A stretch of 64,000 nucleotides of DNA from an uncultured Vibrio sp. (GCF_963675395.1 NZ_OY776223.1:1984001-2048000); one strand, 5' to 3'; counted from the first letter of the stretch, positions 26,106 through 43,378 are shown. The notes: a model not told the origin generated them from the sequence alone. Made by a program: numbers and translations.

Positions 26106-27941
26106 ATGAAAAAATCCGCATTGGCGATCACTCTGGCATCGCTGCTTTCACCTGTCTCTTCTCTACAGGCCCAAGAAACCTCCGCTGACGAAACCCTCGT
26201 TGTTACCGCTAACCGATTTGAACAAGCCGAAAGTAATACGCTTGCTGATGTGGAAGTCGTGACCCGAGAAGATATCGACCGTATTCAAGCTAAGACTCTA
26301 CCGGATGTATTGCGTCGACTCACTGGTATTCAGGTTACGCAAAATGGTGGCCGTGGTCAGTTAGCTTCTCTATTTGTGCGTGGCACAAGTTCAGACCAAG
26401 TTTTGGTGCTGGTTGATGGTGTACGTTTTGCTCGTGCAGCAAAAGGCGCGGTTGATTTCAACCAGATCCCACTAACTTATGTTCAGCGCATTGAGTATGT
26501 TCGTGGTGCTCGTGCGTCTTTGTACGGCTCGGAAGCAATTGGCGGTGTTATCAATATCATTACCGTGGCTCGTTCGGAAGATGAAAGCACCAAGTTGAGC
26601 GCAGGTCTAGGTAGCCTTGACTATCAAGAGCTAAGTATCGCATCGGGTATCAAAGTAGGTGAGAGTGGTCAGTTGAACCTTGCACTGGGAACTGAAAGTG
26701 ATGACGGCTACAACGTTCGCCCGGTTGCTGGCATCAACGATGGTGATCGTCATGGCTTTGAAACCAAGAATGGTCTGATTGGCTACGTGCATAATTTTGA
26801 TAAGCAGTGGTCAGCATTTGGTAACTTCCGTGCATACGAGAATGTTTACCAGTACGACAACAGCTATGGCAGTCACGCCTACTACGAAGCTGAGAAAGAC
26901 GACTTCTCGGCAACGGTTGGCGGTAAATATCAATCTGACAATCTGATGTCCGAGTTACAAGTGACAGCGCAAAAGCAGAAGTCATGGGACTACGAGCAGT
27001 CGGCAGGTAAGCACTCGGGCCGAGAAGACGAGCTAGAGCAGCAAAATGTGCAGTGGACCAACAGCTACCTTCTAAACAACAATACAACATTTGCTGGTGG
27101 TATTGATTGGCGTGACGAGTCTTACGTCGACAAGAACGCAAATAAAACGTTCGATCGCACCAATGGTGCGTTATTTGGTATAGCAACCGCAACGATTGAT
27201 AACGCTATGCTTGAAGGCAGTGCCCGTATTGATGATAACGAAGAGTACGGCAGTGAGTTTACTTATAGTCTGGCTGCGGGCTATCAGCTCATTCCTGAGT
27301 TTGGCGTTAAAGCCTCGTTTGGTACTGCATTTAAAGCACCGAACCTTTATCAGCAATACGACCCAACTTATGGTGAGAAAGATCTTAAGCCAGAAGAGTC
27401 GGATGCTTGGGAAATCAGCTTTAGTGGTGATGTTCAGGGCGTTTTCTGGTCACTGACAGGTTACGACTACAAGATCACCAATCTTATTGACTACCATCCG
27501 ACCACATACAGATACCTAAATGTTGACGGTGAAACACACATTCAAGGTGTCGAATTAGTTGCTGAGTTTGAAACGGGTATTGTACAGCATCAATTGAGTG
27601 CTGATTACAAAGATGCAGAAGATGATAATGGCGAGCAACTGCAACGTCGTGCCAAAGAGATGTACAAGTGGAACGCGATTGTGAACTTTGACAAAGTTGA
27701 TTGGGCTATTAGCTATCTGTACGTGGGTAAGCGCCCAGATGTTGATTACAACTCTTGGCCATCCCAAGACGTGTACATGCCTTCTTACTCACTGGTGGAT
27801 ACGGCAGTGACTTACTACCCTAATGAGTCAACCACAATTAGTGCTCGTATCGATAACTTGTTTGACGAAGAGTATGAAATGGCGTTGGGTTATCCTGCGG
27901 CAGAGCGAGCTTACTACTTAAATATTGGTTACCAATTCTAA
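26106..27941 (+). CDS. btuB: TonB-dependent vitamin B12 receptor BtuB
   Basis: A 611-residue outer-membrane receptor. It has a signal peptide (about 1-22, ending LQAQ), then the TonB box DETLVVTAN. The plug domain (about 35-150) includes LPDVLRRLTGIQVTQNGGRG. A 22-strand barrel follows, ending in Phe (NIGYQF) for BAM recognition. It imports cobalamin with TonB-ExbBD energy. The upstream riboswitch strongly supports the B12 assignment. Confidence 0.94.
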   Translation: MKKSALAITLASLLSPVSSLQAQETSADETLVVTANRFEQAESNTLADVEVVTREDIDRIQAKTLPDVLRRLTGIQVTQNGGRGQLASLFVRGTSSDQVLVLVDGVRFARAAKGAVDFNQIPLTYVQRIEYVRGARASLYGSEAIGGVINIITVARSEDESTKLSAGLGSLDYQELSIASGIKVGESGQLNLALGTESDDGYNVRPVAGINDGDRHGFETKNGLIGYVHNFDKQWSAFGNFRAYENVYQYDNSYGSHAYYEAEKDDFSATVGGKYQSDNLMSELQVTAQKQKSWDYEQSAGKHSGREDELEQQNVQWTNSYLLNNNTTFAGGIDWRDESYVDKNANKTFDRTNGALFGIATATIDNAMLEGSARIDDNEEYGSEFTYSLAAGYQLIPEFGVKASFGTAFKAPNLYQQYDPTYGEKDLKPEESDAWEISFSGDVQGVFWSLTGYDYKITNLIDYHPTTYRYLNVDGETHIQGVELVAEFETGIVQHQLSADYKDAEDDNGEQLQRRAKEMYKWNAIVNFDKVDWAISYLYVGKRPDVDYNSWPSQDVYMPSYSLVDTAVTYYPNESTTISARIDNLFDEEYEMALGYPAAERAYYLNIGYQF

Positions 27942-27955
27942 TCGTATTGGTGAAC

Positions 27956-27980
27956 AAAAACCGCCTCCGGGCGGTTTTTG
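27956..27980 (+). terminator. btuB terminator
   Basis: AAAAACCGCC / GGCGGTTTTT stem with a TCCG loop, 15 bases after the btuB stop. Confidence 0.9.
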
Positions 27981-28006
27981 TTTTCTATGGTCGGTATGGA
28001 GACATT

Positions 28007-28690
28007 ATGAGTTCACCTAAACGAGTCGTGATCAGTTGGTCGAGTGGAAAAGATTCCACATTGACGCTAGAAAGATTGCAACAAGATCCAAACCACCAAG
28101 TGGTTGGACTCTACACAACTTATGTCGACGACGAAGTCCCTTTTCAAGCGACACCTCTTGATGTCGTTCAGATGCAGGCTGACTTGCTGCATTTACCTCT
28201 CGTTACGATACCTTTACCTGAAGTGTTTCCTAGCAATGAAATATATCAATCTACCATTGTCACAGCATTGGCAGAGAGTGGGTTGAACATACAAGCCGTC
28301 GCGTTTGGTGATATGTTTTGTAATGGTATTGCCGACTACCGAAGAAGCTATATTGAAACCGCAGGCTGGGAATGTGTTTTCCCGCTATTAGGGGAGTGTA
28401 GCAAGAGCTTAGCTTTGGAAATCATCGAGCGCGGTATTAAAACGATGCTTATCACCACTGATGAAGAAGCCTTGTCATCAGATTGGTGTGGGCGTTGGTA
28501 TGACAAAGCCTTGGTTGACTCACTACCAAGTCATATTGATCCGTGTGGCGAAAATGGCGAGTTTCATACTTTGGTGACATCCACCCCTTCATTTCAAGGC
28601 CATATAGAACTGGTTAAGCTAGAGGTGGAGATAGGAGAGAGATTTAGTCACCAAAGATACTGCGCCAAATCATTGCCAAAACAAATCTAG
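28007..28690 (+). CDS. PP-loop ATPase, diphthine-ammonia ligase (Dph6)-like
   Basis: A 227-residue protein. The N-terminal PP-loop WSSGKDST (residues 11-18) is followed by motifs of the Dph6/MJ0570 family, including GDMFCNGIADYRR and PCGENGEFHT near the C terminus. In eukaryotes and archaea Dph6 amidates diphthine on EF-2; bacteria lack diphthamide, so the substrate here is unknown. The ATG at 28007 has GGAG upstream; the frame extends further 5' but through the btuB terminator. It is followed by murI 40 bases later, perhaps as an operon. Confidence 0.78.
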   Translation: MSSPKRVVISWSSGKDSTLTLERLQQDPNHQVVGLYTTYVDDEVPFQATPLDVVQMQADLLHLPLVTIPLPEVFPSNEIYQSTIVTALAESGLNIQAVAFGDMFCNGIADYRRSYIETAGWECVFPLLGECSKSLALEIIERGIKTMLITTDEEALSSDWCGRWYDKALVDSLPSHIDPCGENGEFHTLVTSTPSFQGHIELVKLEVEIGERFSHQRYCAKSLPKQI

Positions 28691-28730
28691 CCAGTATGAT
28701 CGCAGCGTTTATATTGCTTAGGTAAGACTC

Positions 28731-29546
28731 GTGCGAGTAGCGAATAAGAAAAAAGTTCTGGTTTTTGACTCCGGTGTTGGCGGGCTTTCTGTATTTAAAG
28801 AAATACATCGCCTTTTACCGCAACTGGATTTCCTCTACCTATTCGACAATCAAGCTTACCCATATGGAGAGCTTGAGCAGAGTGTTCTTATCTCACGGGT
28901 AAACCAGTATGTTTCTATGCTGGTTGATGCCTATCAAGTAGATATCGTAGTTATTGCGTGCAACACAGCCAGCACCATCGTTCTTCCCTCATTGCGTAAA
29001 AAGCTTTCTATTCCGGTTGTTGGGGTAGTGCCTGCGATCAAACCTGCGTCATTACTCGCTTCTCAAGGCATAGGGCTTATTGCGACACCTGCCACGGTTA
29101 CGCGACAATATACACACAAATTGATTCGTGATTATGCTCAGGGAAAGTCGGTCGAGCTATTGGGCTCCACTCGCCTGGTCGATATAGCAGAAGAAAAGCT
29201 ACGTGGTAAAGAAGTTTGTATTGCAGAATTAAAAGGCATCTTAGAACCGCTACGTAATAAAGTGGATGTTGCCGTATTAGGTTGTACTCACTTCCCACTT
29301 ATTAAACAAGAAATTCACCAAGCGCTGGATGGCAAAGTGACCTTAGTTGACTCAGGAGAAGCCATAGCGCGTCGAGTGAAGACGCTATTGTGTAGTGGGA
29401 TGAGTATGGAGACCGGAGAGGAGGGAACTAAGCGAATTTTTGCCAGTGCACCTCCTTGGCAAGAAGATGCACTGAATGTGTGTTTGGCGAAGCTAGGTTT
29501 TAGTCCTGTTCAGGTTTCTCGCTTTCCGGGTGTTTCGGATCGTTAG
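28731..29546 (+). CDS. murI: Glutamate racemase
   Basis: A 271-residue enzyme with [10 protein letters not shown] (12-21), the first catalytic Cys77 in ACNTAST, and the second Cys185 in GCTHFPL. It supplies D-glutamate for peptidoglycan. GTG start with AGG about 9 bases upstream. The 3' end overlaps the convergent RRM-protein gene by 47 bases. Confidence 0.94.
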   Translation: MRVANKKKVLVFDSGVGGLSVFKEIHRLLPQLDFLYLFDNQAYPYGELEQSVLISRVNQYVSMLVDAYQVDIVVIACNTASTIVLPSLRKKLSIPVVGVVPAIKPASLLASQGIGLIATPATVTRQYTHKLIRDYAQGKSVELLGSTRLVDIAEEKLRGKEVCIAELKGILEPLRNKVDVAVLGCTHFPLIKQEIHQALDGKVTLVDSGEAIARRVKTLLCSGMSMETGEEGTKRIFASAPPWQEDALNVCLAKLGFSPVQVSRFPGVSDR

Positions 29547-29955
29547 CGATACGTACTTTAAGCGTACGATCCATATATAGCTTTTCATTTAACTTGGCGA
29601 TAGCGGGTTTAGCATCCGCAGCAGCCATCACAACAAATCCAAATCCTCTTCTTTTACCTGTACGTTTATCCTTCATTAAGCGTACAGCATAGACTTGTCC
29701 ATATTCCGCAAATAAATCGCGAACGTGATTCTCATTTGCTTTATAAGGCAGGTTTCCGACATACAAGGTTTTCGTTGATGGGTCAGAGTCGGTTGATTGA
29801 TCGATTGGTGCCTGGCTAGAAAATGAAAACAGAAAAGCAGTAGCGACAACACCGATAAGAAAGCTCAGTACGGGTGAAATGGCGAATTGAGAGAATATCA
29901 CTCCCCCAATGACGGCCAACCCGGCAGATAAAATCAGATTTTTTTTAGACATCAT
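29500..29955 (-). CDS. Membrane-anchored RNA recognition motif (RRM) protein
   Basis: A protein of about 151 residues. Two hydrophobic segments (about 7-24 and 28-46) are followed by a polar linker and one RRM (about 62-137), with RNP2 LYVGNL at 64-69 and RNP1 RGFGFVVM at 103-110; both key aromatic positions are filled. The charged tail ends in a [13 protein letters not shown] segment. It probably places an RNA-binding domain at the inner face of the membrane. Start at 29955 or 29952; a longer frame to 30069 lacks support. It converges on and overlaps murI by 47 bases, and an rRNA operon follows on the other side. Target RNAs unknown. Confidence 0.82.
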   Translation of the reverse strand: MMSKKNLILSAGLAVIGGVIFSQFAISPVLSFLIGVVATAFLFSFSSQAPIDQSTDSDPSTKTLYVGNLPYKANENHVRDLFAEYGQVYAVRLMKDKRTGKRRGFGFVVMAAADAKPAIAKLNEKLYMDRTLKVRIANDPKHPESEKPEQD

Positions 29956-30145
29956 TTTGATTACTACACATAGGTGATAAAGAGATTGTTTGCCTATTAA
30001 CATAATAGACACATGAATCTTACGTATATGGTTGGTGTTTTTCCAACCAATTGCTGTGATATGTCTCAAATGTGTCGAAGAAATATGCTAATTTCACTGT
30101 TTTGATTAATAAATGACCGCTTAAATGTTTTTTTAGAAAAAAGAG

Positions 30146-30173
30146 TTGCGCTCCCCATACATCTCCCTATAAT
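30146..30173 (+). promoter_or_regulatory. rrn P1 promoter
   Basis: -35 TTGCGC (30146-30151), 16-base spacer, -10 TATAAT (30168-30173). It is followed by a GC-rich discriminator GCCGCC, typical of stringently controlled rRNA promoters. A/T-rich upstream tract. Confidence 0.85.
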
Positions 30174-30251
30174 GCCGCCTCACCGACACGGAGTGCGACG
30201 ACAGTCACACAGCGAGTCGGAAAGAGAGAAAAAAGAAATTTGAAAAAATGC

Positions 30252-30279
30252 TTGACTCTCTCACGGTGCGGAGTAAGAT
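30252..30279 (+). promoter_or_regulatory. rrn P2 promoter
   Basis: -35 TTGACT (30252-30257), 16-base spacer, -10 TAAGAT (30274-30279), 106 bases after P1. Confidence 0.75.
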
Positions 30280-30326
30280 ACGCACCCCTAACGACGAGCA
30301 GCTAAGTTGCTGGGAAAGTTAGAAAA

Positions 30327-30338
30327 GCTCTTTAACAA
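30327..30338 (+). promoter_or_regulatory. boxA antitermination site, 16S leader 1
   Basis: GCTCTTTAACAA matches the NusB-NusE-binding boxA of rRNA operons. Confidence 0.85.
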
Positions 30339-30540
30339 TATAGACCTATCAATCTGTGTGGGCACTCGTTGATGATAATCCAAATTGATGTTTCGACATC
30401 AACTTAGGTTTCAATGAACTGAGTGACCAATCGAGATTAAGTTTACTTAGTCTTGGCACAGTCAATTCAACATTACATTAGTAATGCAGTAAATCAGAAT
30501 TCATTGAGCCTCCCCTATTTATTTAGGGAATCAAAACTTT

Positions 30541-32093
<1,553 letters not shown>

Positions 32094-32217
32094 TACGATG
32101 ATTACTCACGATGAGTGTCCACACAGATTGATACGGTTTATGAAGTTTAAGAGATAGAACATCCCCCAAGATGTTCAAAAACTTGTTTCTGCTTTTTAAA
32201 GCGGAGGCAAATCTAGT

Positions 32218-32293
32218 GTCCCGTTCGTCTAGAGGCCTAGGACACCGCCCTTTCACGGCGGTAACAGGGGTTCGACTCCCCTACGGGATACCA
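32218..32293 (+). tRNA. tRNA-Glu(TTC), first rrn spacer
   Basis: 76 bases with encoded CCA. Acceptor GTCCCGT pairs with ACGGGAT, anticodon TTC in CCTTTCACGG, and T-arm GGGGTTCGACTCCCC. It is the only tRNA in this 16S-23S spacer. Confidence 0.97.
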
Positions 32294-32593
32294 TCTTTAA
32301 GCGCACTTTCTTTAAAATAGAAAGTAGAGTGCTTTTAAAAATGGTTACTTCATTAGAAGTGATTAGCTCTTTAACAATTTGGAAAGCTGACAAAATAATC
32401 TTTAAGATTATTTGTAAAGTTCTCAAAGTATTCTTAATTGAATACAACTAAAAACACATTCAAGTGTTCTTGGGAATAATCTTCGGATTATTCATATTTG
32501 AGTCCGGCAAAATCGAAATGTCTCTCGCTCATTCAAATAATGAGAGACAACTTTGGTTGTTTAACATCAATTCGAAACTCCTTCGGGTTGTAT
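32294..32593 (+). other. 16S-23S spacer after tRNA-Glu, operon 1
   Basis: 300 bases between tRNA-Glu and 23S. It contains a boxA (GCTCTTTAACAA, 32366-32377) for antitermination into 23S, and sequence nearly identical to the corresponding part of the second operon. No other gene. Confidence 0.8.
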
Positions 32594-35483
<2,890 letters not shown>

Positions 35484-35591
35484 ACAACACCCAAGGGGTT
35501 TTGATGGACTCAAAGCAAGAACAGAATTGAATGTGTAGAGAACACAAAAACAGCTTTCCAAGTTATTCTCTAGAAATAGAGAGAAAGAATT

Positions 35592-35711
35592 TGCTTGGCG
35601 ACCATAGCGTTTTGGACCCACCTGATTCCATGCCGAACTCAGAAGTGAAACGAAATAGCGCCGATGGTAGTGTGGGGTTTCCCCATGTGAGAGTAGGACA
35701 TCGCCAGGCTT
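35592..35711 (+). rRNA. rrf: 5S ribosomal RNA, copy 1
   Basis: 120 bases from TGCTTGGCGACC to GCCAGGCTT. It has the conserved CCATGCCGAACTCAG loop, which copy 2 does not fully keep. Confidence 0.95.
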
Positions 35712-35778
35712 TTATTTTGCACTTGCTTAATATTTAAGCAAGTCACCATAGGGTTCTAAAGTTTTTTAGAATTTTATG

Positions 35779-35806
35779 TTGACTTTCAAAGTGGAAAGCG
35801 TATTAT
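35779..35806 (+). promoter_or_regulatory. rrn promoter, second operon
   Basis: -35 TTGACT (35779-35784), 16-base spacer, -10 TATTAT (35801-35806), followed by ACGCACCTCG. I see only one promoter here, against two before operon 1; read-through from operon 1 is possible. Confidence 0.8.
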
Positions 35807-35843
35807 ACGCACCTCGCTTAAGTGCTAAGGCACTGAAAGCCAA

Positions 35844-35855
35844 GCTCTTTAACAA
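35844..35855 (+). promoter_or_regulatory. boxA antitermination site, 16S leader 2
   Basis: GCTCTTTAACAA, identical to the site before the first 16S gene and embedded in the same leader sequence. Confidence 0.85.
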
Positions 35856-36057
35856 TATAGACCTATCAATCTGTGTGGGCACTCGTTGATGATAATCCAA
35901 ATTGATGTTTCGACATCAACTTAGGTTTCAATGAACTGAGTGACCAATCGAGATTAAGTTTACTTAGTCTTGGCACAGTCAATTCAACATTACATTAGTA
36001 ATGCAGTAAATCAGAATTCATTGAGCCTCCCCTATTAATTTAGGGAATCAAAACTTT

Positions 36058-37610
<1,553 letters not shown>

Positions 37611-37770
37611 TATACGATGGACAGTTTGCTTTCACTGTTTAAAGTGAAGACAAATGAGTCACGATGAGTGTCCACACAGATTGATACGGTTTATGAAGTT
37701 TAAGAGATAGAACATCCCCCAAGATGTTCAAAAACTTGTTTCTGCTTTTTAAAGCGGAGGCAAATCTAGT

Positions 37771-37846
37771 GTCCCGTTCGTCTAGAGGCCTAGGACACCG
37801 CCCTTTCACGGCGGTAACAGGGGTTCGACTCCCCTACGGGATACCA
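37771..37846 (+). tRNA. tRNA-Glu(TTC), second rrn spacer
   Basis: 76 bases, identical by eye to the copy in the first spacer; anticodon TTC, encoded CCA. Confidence 0.97.
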
Positions 37847-37848
37847 TT

Positions 37849-37924
37849 GGGTCGTTAGCTCAGTTGGTAGAGCAGTTGACTTTTAATCAATTGGTCGCAG
37901 GTTCGAATCCTGCACGACCCACCA
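37849..37924 (+). tRNA. tRNA-Lys(TTT)
   Basis: 76 bases starting GGGTCGTTAGCTCAG; anticodon TTT in GACTTTTAATC; encoded CCA. It begins only 2 bases after tRNA-Glu, so the precursor must be cut very tightly. Confidence 0.97.
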
Positions 37925-37956
37925 TTCCTTCCATTAGGAATTAAAACTCAAAATAT

Positions 37957-38032
37957 GGGGCTATAGCTCAGCTGGGAGAGCGCCTGCCTTGCACGCAGGA
38001 GGTCTGCGGTTCGATCCCGCATAGCTCCACCA
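37957..38032 (+). tRNA. tRNA-Ala(TGC)
   Basis: 76 bases starting GGGGCTATAGCTCAG; anticodon TGC in CCTTGCACGC; T-arm and CCA intact. Confidence 0.97.
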
Positions 38033-38046
38033 TATTTTGAAGCAAT

Positions 38047-38122
38047 GGGCGATTAGCTCAGTTGGGAGAGCACCTGCCTTACAAGCAGGGGGTCACTGGT
38101 TCGAGCCCGGTATCGCCCACCA
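38047..38122 (+). tRNA. tRNA-Val(TAC)
   Basis: 76 bases starting GGGCGATTAGCTCAG; anticodon TAC in CCTTACAAGC; encoded CCA. Confidence 0.97.
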
Positions 38123-38466
38123 TTCTCTAAGCATTTTTGGAATAAAATCTCCAAACCAGAGCAAGCAATTGACACTGGTTGGCATTTTTGACTCTGAAAG
38201 TCTTTAGAAAATGTAACTTCCTTGTGAAGAAACATAGCTCTTTAACAATTTGGAAAGCTGACAAAATAATCTTTAAGATTATTTGTAAAGTTCTCAAAGT
38301 ATTCATTAATTTGAATACAACTAAAAACACATTCAAGTGTTCTTGGGAATAATCTTCGGATTATTCATATTTGAGTCCGGCAAAATCGAAATGTCTCTCG
38401 CTCATTCAAATAATGAGAGACAACTTTGGTTGTTTAACATCAATTCGAAACTCCTTCGGGTTGTAT
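38123..38466 (+). other. 16S-23S spacer after tRNA-Val, operon 2
   Basis: 344 bases with a boxA (38237-38248) and a 23S leader nearly identical to operon 1 from about 38235 on. The part before it differs. No gene. Confidence 0.8.
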
Positions 38467-41356
<2,890 letters not shown>

Positions 41357-41446
41357 ACAACACCCAAGGGGTTTTGATGGACTCAATGAAAGAACATTGA
41401 ATGTGTAATAACGAGAATTAAAAACAGCTTTCCGAATTAAAGAATT

Positions 41447-41567
41447 TGCTTGGCGACCATAGCGTTTTGGACCCACCTGACTTCCATTCCGAACTCAGAA
41501 GTGAAACGAAATAGCGCCGATGGTAGTGTGGGGTTTCCCCATGTGAGAGTAGGACATCGCCAGGCTT
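41447..41567 (+). rRNA. rrf: 5S ribosomal RNA, copy 2
   Basis: 121 bases, one longer than copy 1. In the segment after CCCACCTGA it reads CTTCCATTCCG where copy 1 reads TTCCATGCCG. The rest matches. Confidence 0.94.
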
Positions 41568-41608
41568 TAAATTTTGGACGTTCGCTTTAGAGCGGATGAT
41601 ACCACTGC

Positions 41609-41685
41609 GGAGTGGTAGTTCAGTTGGTTAGAATACCGGCCTGTCACGCCGGGGGTCGCGGGTTCGAGTCCCGTCCACTCCGCCA
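41609..41685 (+). tRNA. tRNA-Asp(GTC)
   Basis: 77 bases. Acceptor GGAGTGG pairs with CCACTCC, anticodon GTC in CCTGTCACGC, encoded CCA. It is the distal tRNA of the second rRNA operon. Confidence 0.97.
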
Positions 41686-41691
41686 CTTATT

Positions 41692-41722
41692 AAAAAGCCT
41701 TAGTCGAAAGACTAAGGCTTTT
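41692..41722 (+). terminator. Terminator of the second rRNA operon
   Basis: AAAAGCCTTAGTC / GACTAAGGCTTTT stem with a GAAA tetraloop, 6 bases after tRNA-Asp. Confidence 0.9.
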
Positions 41723-41756
41723 GTCGTTTATGGAGGATAGTTTTCCTTTCAGGGAA

Positions 41757-41809
41757 ATCGAGTCCCGGTCATGTGCGACCCCTGCCACTCTGCCACTCTG
41801 CCACTTATA
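41757..41809 (+). repeat. Degenerate repeats of the tRNA-Asp 3' end
   Basis: TCGAGTCCCG (41758-41767) repeats the T-arm of the neighbouring tRNA-Asp. Three tandem 8-base units of TGCCACTC/T (41783-41806) then echo its 3' terminus and flank (CCGCCACTTAT). This may be the remnant of a duplicated tRNA or of an attachment site. Confidence 0.6.
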
Positions 41810-41979
41810 CCAATCTGGAAAATTAACTGGTCAGGGAATAGGGTTCGATAAACAAACTTTATTTGCCATGGATGGCAAATCGAAGCCCCATGGATGGGTT
41901 CATACGTGTTTGTTTTCGATGCCTGTTTTCTGGTTCTCTATAATTAAGTATGACCACTTTCTTACTTAGGTTGGTATTA
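41805..41979. repeat. 175-bp inverted-repeat-bounded element
   Basis: Ends TTATACCAA and TTGGTATTA are near-perfect inverted repeats. Inside are two copies of CCATGGATGG, the first within TTTGCCATGGATGGCAAA. A frame of 82 codons runs through it and the tRNA-like repeats but has no ribosome site. It resembles a non-autonomous dispersed repeat. Confidence 0.5.
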
Positions 41980-41985
41980 GAAACA

Positions 41986-42012
41986 AAAACGCCCAACAGG
42001 TGTTGGGCGTTT
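41986..42012. terminator. Terminator downstream of pssA
   Basis: AAACGCCCAACA / TGTTGGGCGTTT inverted repeat flanked by A and T runs, 26 bases after the pssA stop (minus strand). Confidence 0.82.
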
Positions 42013-42037
42013 ATTTATAGTCATTGAAGAGCTTAAA

Positions 42038-43378
42038 TTACAGAATGCGCTTTAATACCCCATCGGCTTTTAGGCGAGTAATTTTCCTTACTAGCTTTTG
42101 TACACCGAATGGATAATCTTCAACTTTTTCTAGCTGTCTATAAGTGCAGATTAAGTGAGTGTGCTCTAAGATTCGCGAAACTTCTTCGTCGAACTTGTCG
42201 GTCAGTTTGGCGTAGTTATCCTGAATCAATAAACCATTCTCAAGATCAAGTGACCAAGCTCTTGGGTTCAAGTTATTACCTGTTAGCAGCATGAATCGTT
42301 TATCGACCCAAATACCTTTGAGGTGAAAGCTGTTATTGTCGTGCTTCCATAAATGAATTGATAGCTTTCGCGCTGCTATGTTAGCTTCATTTGCTTTAGC
42401 GAAGCGGCGAAGGTTCACTTCATAAAGATAAGGCAGACCGCCAATGGTTTTAAAATCTTCTTCAGGAGAAATATAGAAATCATTCGCTATCTTATCGCCG
42501 ACCACGATAGTGACTTTCACACCACGTTTCATGGCACGCTTCACTTCACGATGAATCGCTTTAGGAAAGTTAAAGTACGGTGTACAGATGAAAATTTCAT
42601 TTTGAGCCGCCGCGAGTAATTTTACTATCTGTTGATTCAATATATTACGGCGTTTGCCCAAGCCAACCAGAGGTGTGATTTTTACGTCTTCTTCCGTTTC
42701 TGTCTGACTTTCAAACTGGTAACTTGCTTGAGACAATGAAGCACGTAATTGGCGAATAGAAGATTTGATTTCTTTTGTTTCTGGCTTGTACTGGTTAGTG
42801 AGGTCATTAACTGCTGGGTGCGCGATCATCTCATTCTGAATAAAGTGAACCATCGAGTCTGCAAGAGACTCATTGCGAATGACATGGTAACGATCAAAGC
42901 GATAACGACCGTGATAGTTCAGATAGACATTATTCAAGCTTGCGCCGCTGTAAATAACGGTGTCATCAACAATGAAGCCTTTCAAGTGTAGAACACCAAA
43001 GACTTCTCTACCACGAACGGGAATGCCATATACCGGGATTCTGTGTTGGTACTTTTGAGCGAATGCCTTATACAGAGCCGAGTTACCTTCAGAAGTTTCT
43101 GCACCAATTAAGCCGCGTTGGGCTCGATGCCAGTCTACACAGATACTGATGTCCAGCCCTGGGTTACGCTGCTTTGCTTCGTAAAGTGCTGTGAGTATTT
43201 CTCGTCCAGCCTCGTCATCTTCCAGATATAGAGCGACTAGGTAAATTCGTGACGTTGCTTTGCTGATCGCATCCAGAAGGCGAGATCTGAATTCTTGTGC
43301 AGAATACAGAACGTCAAAGTCCTCAGGATTTACTGCGAGGCTTGGCAACTGTTCGAATGGATTCCTACTTACTGTCAT
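42038..43378 (-). CDS. pssA: CDP-diacylglycerol-serine O-phosphatidyltransferase
   Basis: A 446-residue enzyme of the phospholipase D superfamily. It has two HKD motifs: His131-Lys133-Asp138 in HLKGFIVDD and His352-Lys354-Asp359 in HLKGIWVDK. Length matches E. coli PssA. It forms phosphatidylserine, precursor of phosphatidylethanolamine, at the inner membrane. Probably monocistronic, with its terminator shared by the preceding repeat region. Confidence 0.95.
   Translation of the reverse strand: MTVSRNPFEQLPSLAVNPEDFDVLYSAQEFRSRLLDAISKATSRIYLVALYLEDDEAGREILTALYEAKQRNPGLDISICVDWHRAQRGLIGAETSEGNSALYKAFAQKYQHRIPVYGIPVRGREVFGVLHLKGFIVDDTVIYSGASLNNVYLNYHGRYRFDRYHVIRNESLADSMVHFIQNEMIAHPAVNDLTNQYKPETKEIKSSIRQLRASLSQASYQFESQTETEEDVKITPLVGLGKRRNILNQQIVKLLAAAQNEIFICTPYFNFPKAIHREVKRAMKRGVKVTIVVGDKIANDFYISPEEDFKTIGGLPYLYEVNLRRFAKANEANIAARKLSIHLWKHDNNSFHLKGIWVDKRFMLLTGNNLNPRAWSLDLENGLLIQDNYAKLTDKFDEEVSRILEHTHLICTYRQLEKVEDYPFGVQKLVRKITRLKADGVLKRIL

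Larger units (their letters stand above)
29956..30540 (+). other. rrn upstream and leader region (first operon)
   Basis: 585 bases without a gene. It holds an A/T-rich UP-like stretch just before 30145, promoters P1 and P2, a boxA antitermination site, and the 16S leader. About 210 bases of leader (30327-30540) are nearly identical to those before the second 16S gene. Confidence 0.85.
35712..36057 (+). other. Junction between tandem rRNA operons
   Basis: 346 bases. It contains a perfect 10-bp hairpin at 35721-35743 (ACTTGCTTAA / TTAAGCAAGT) without a T-run, and then a TTCTAAA / TTTAGAA-type terminator-like hairpin near 35754-35776. One promoter (35779-35806), boxA and the 16S leader of the second operon follow. 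Confidence 0.8.

Noticed and set aside
25789..26121. Minus-strand frame of 110 codons upstream of btuB
   Set aside because: It lies across the cobalamin riboswitch; the conserved aptamer sequence explains the open frame.
27947..28006. An upstream extension of the Dph6-like gene (20 codons)
   Set aside because: The extension passes through the btuB terminator hairpin; the ATG at 28007 has a ribosome site and a family-like start.
41721..41969. An 82-codon plus-strand frame after tRNA-Asp
   Set aside because: It runs through tRNA-like scar repeats and an inverted-repeat element, and has no family-like content or ribosome site.
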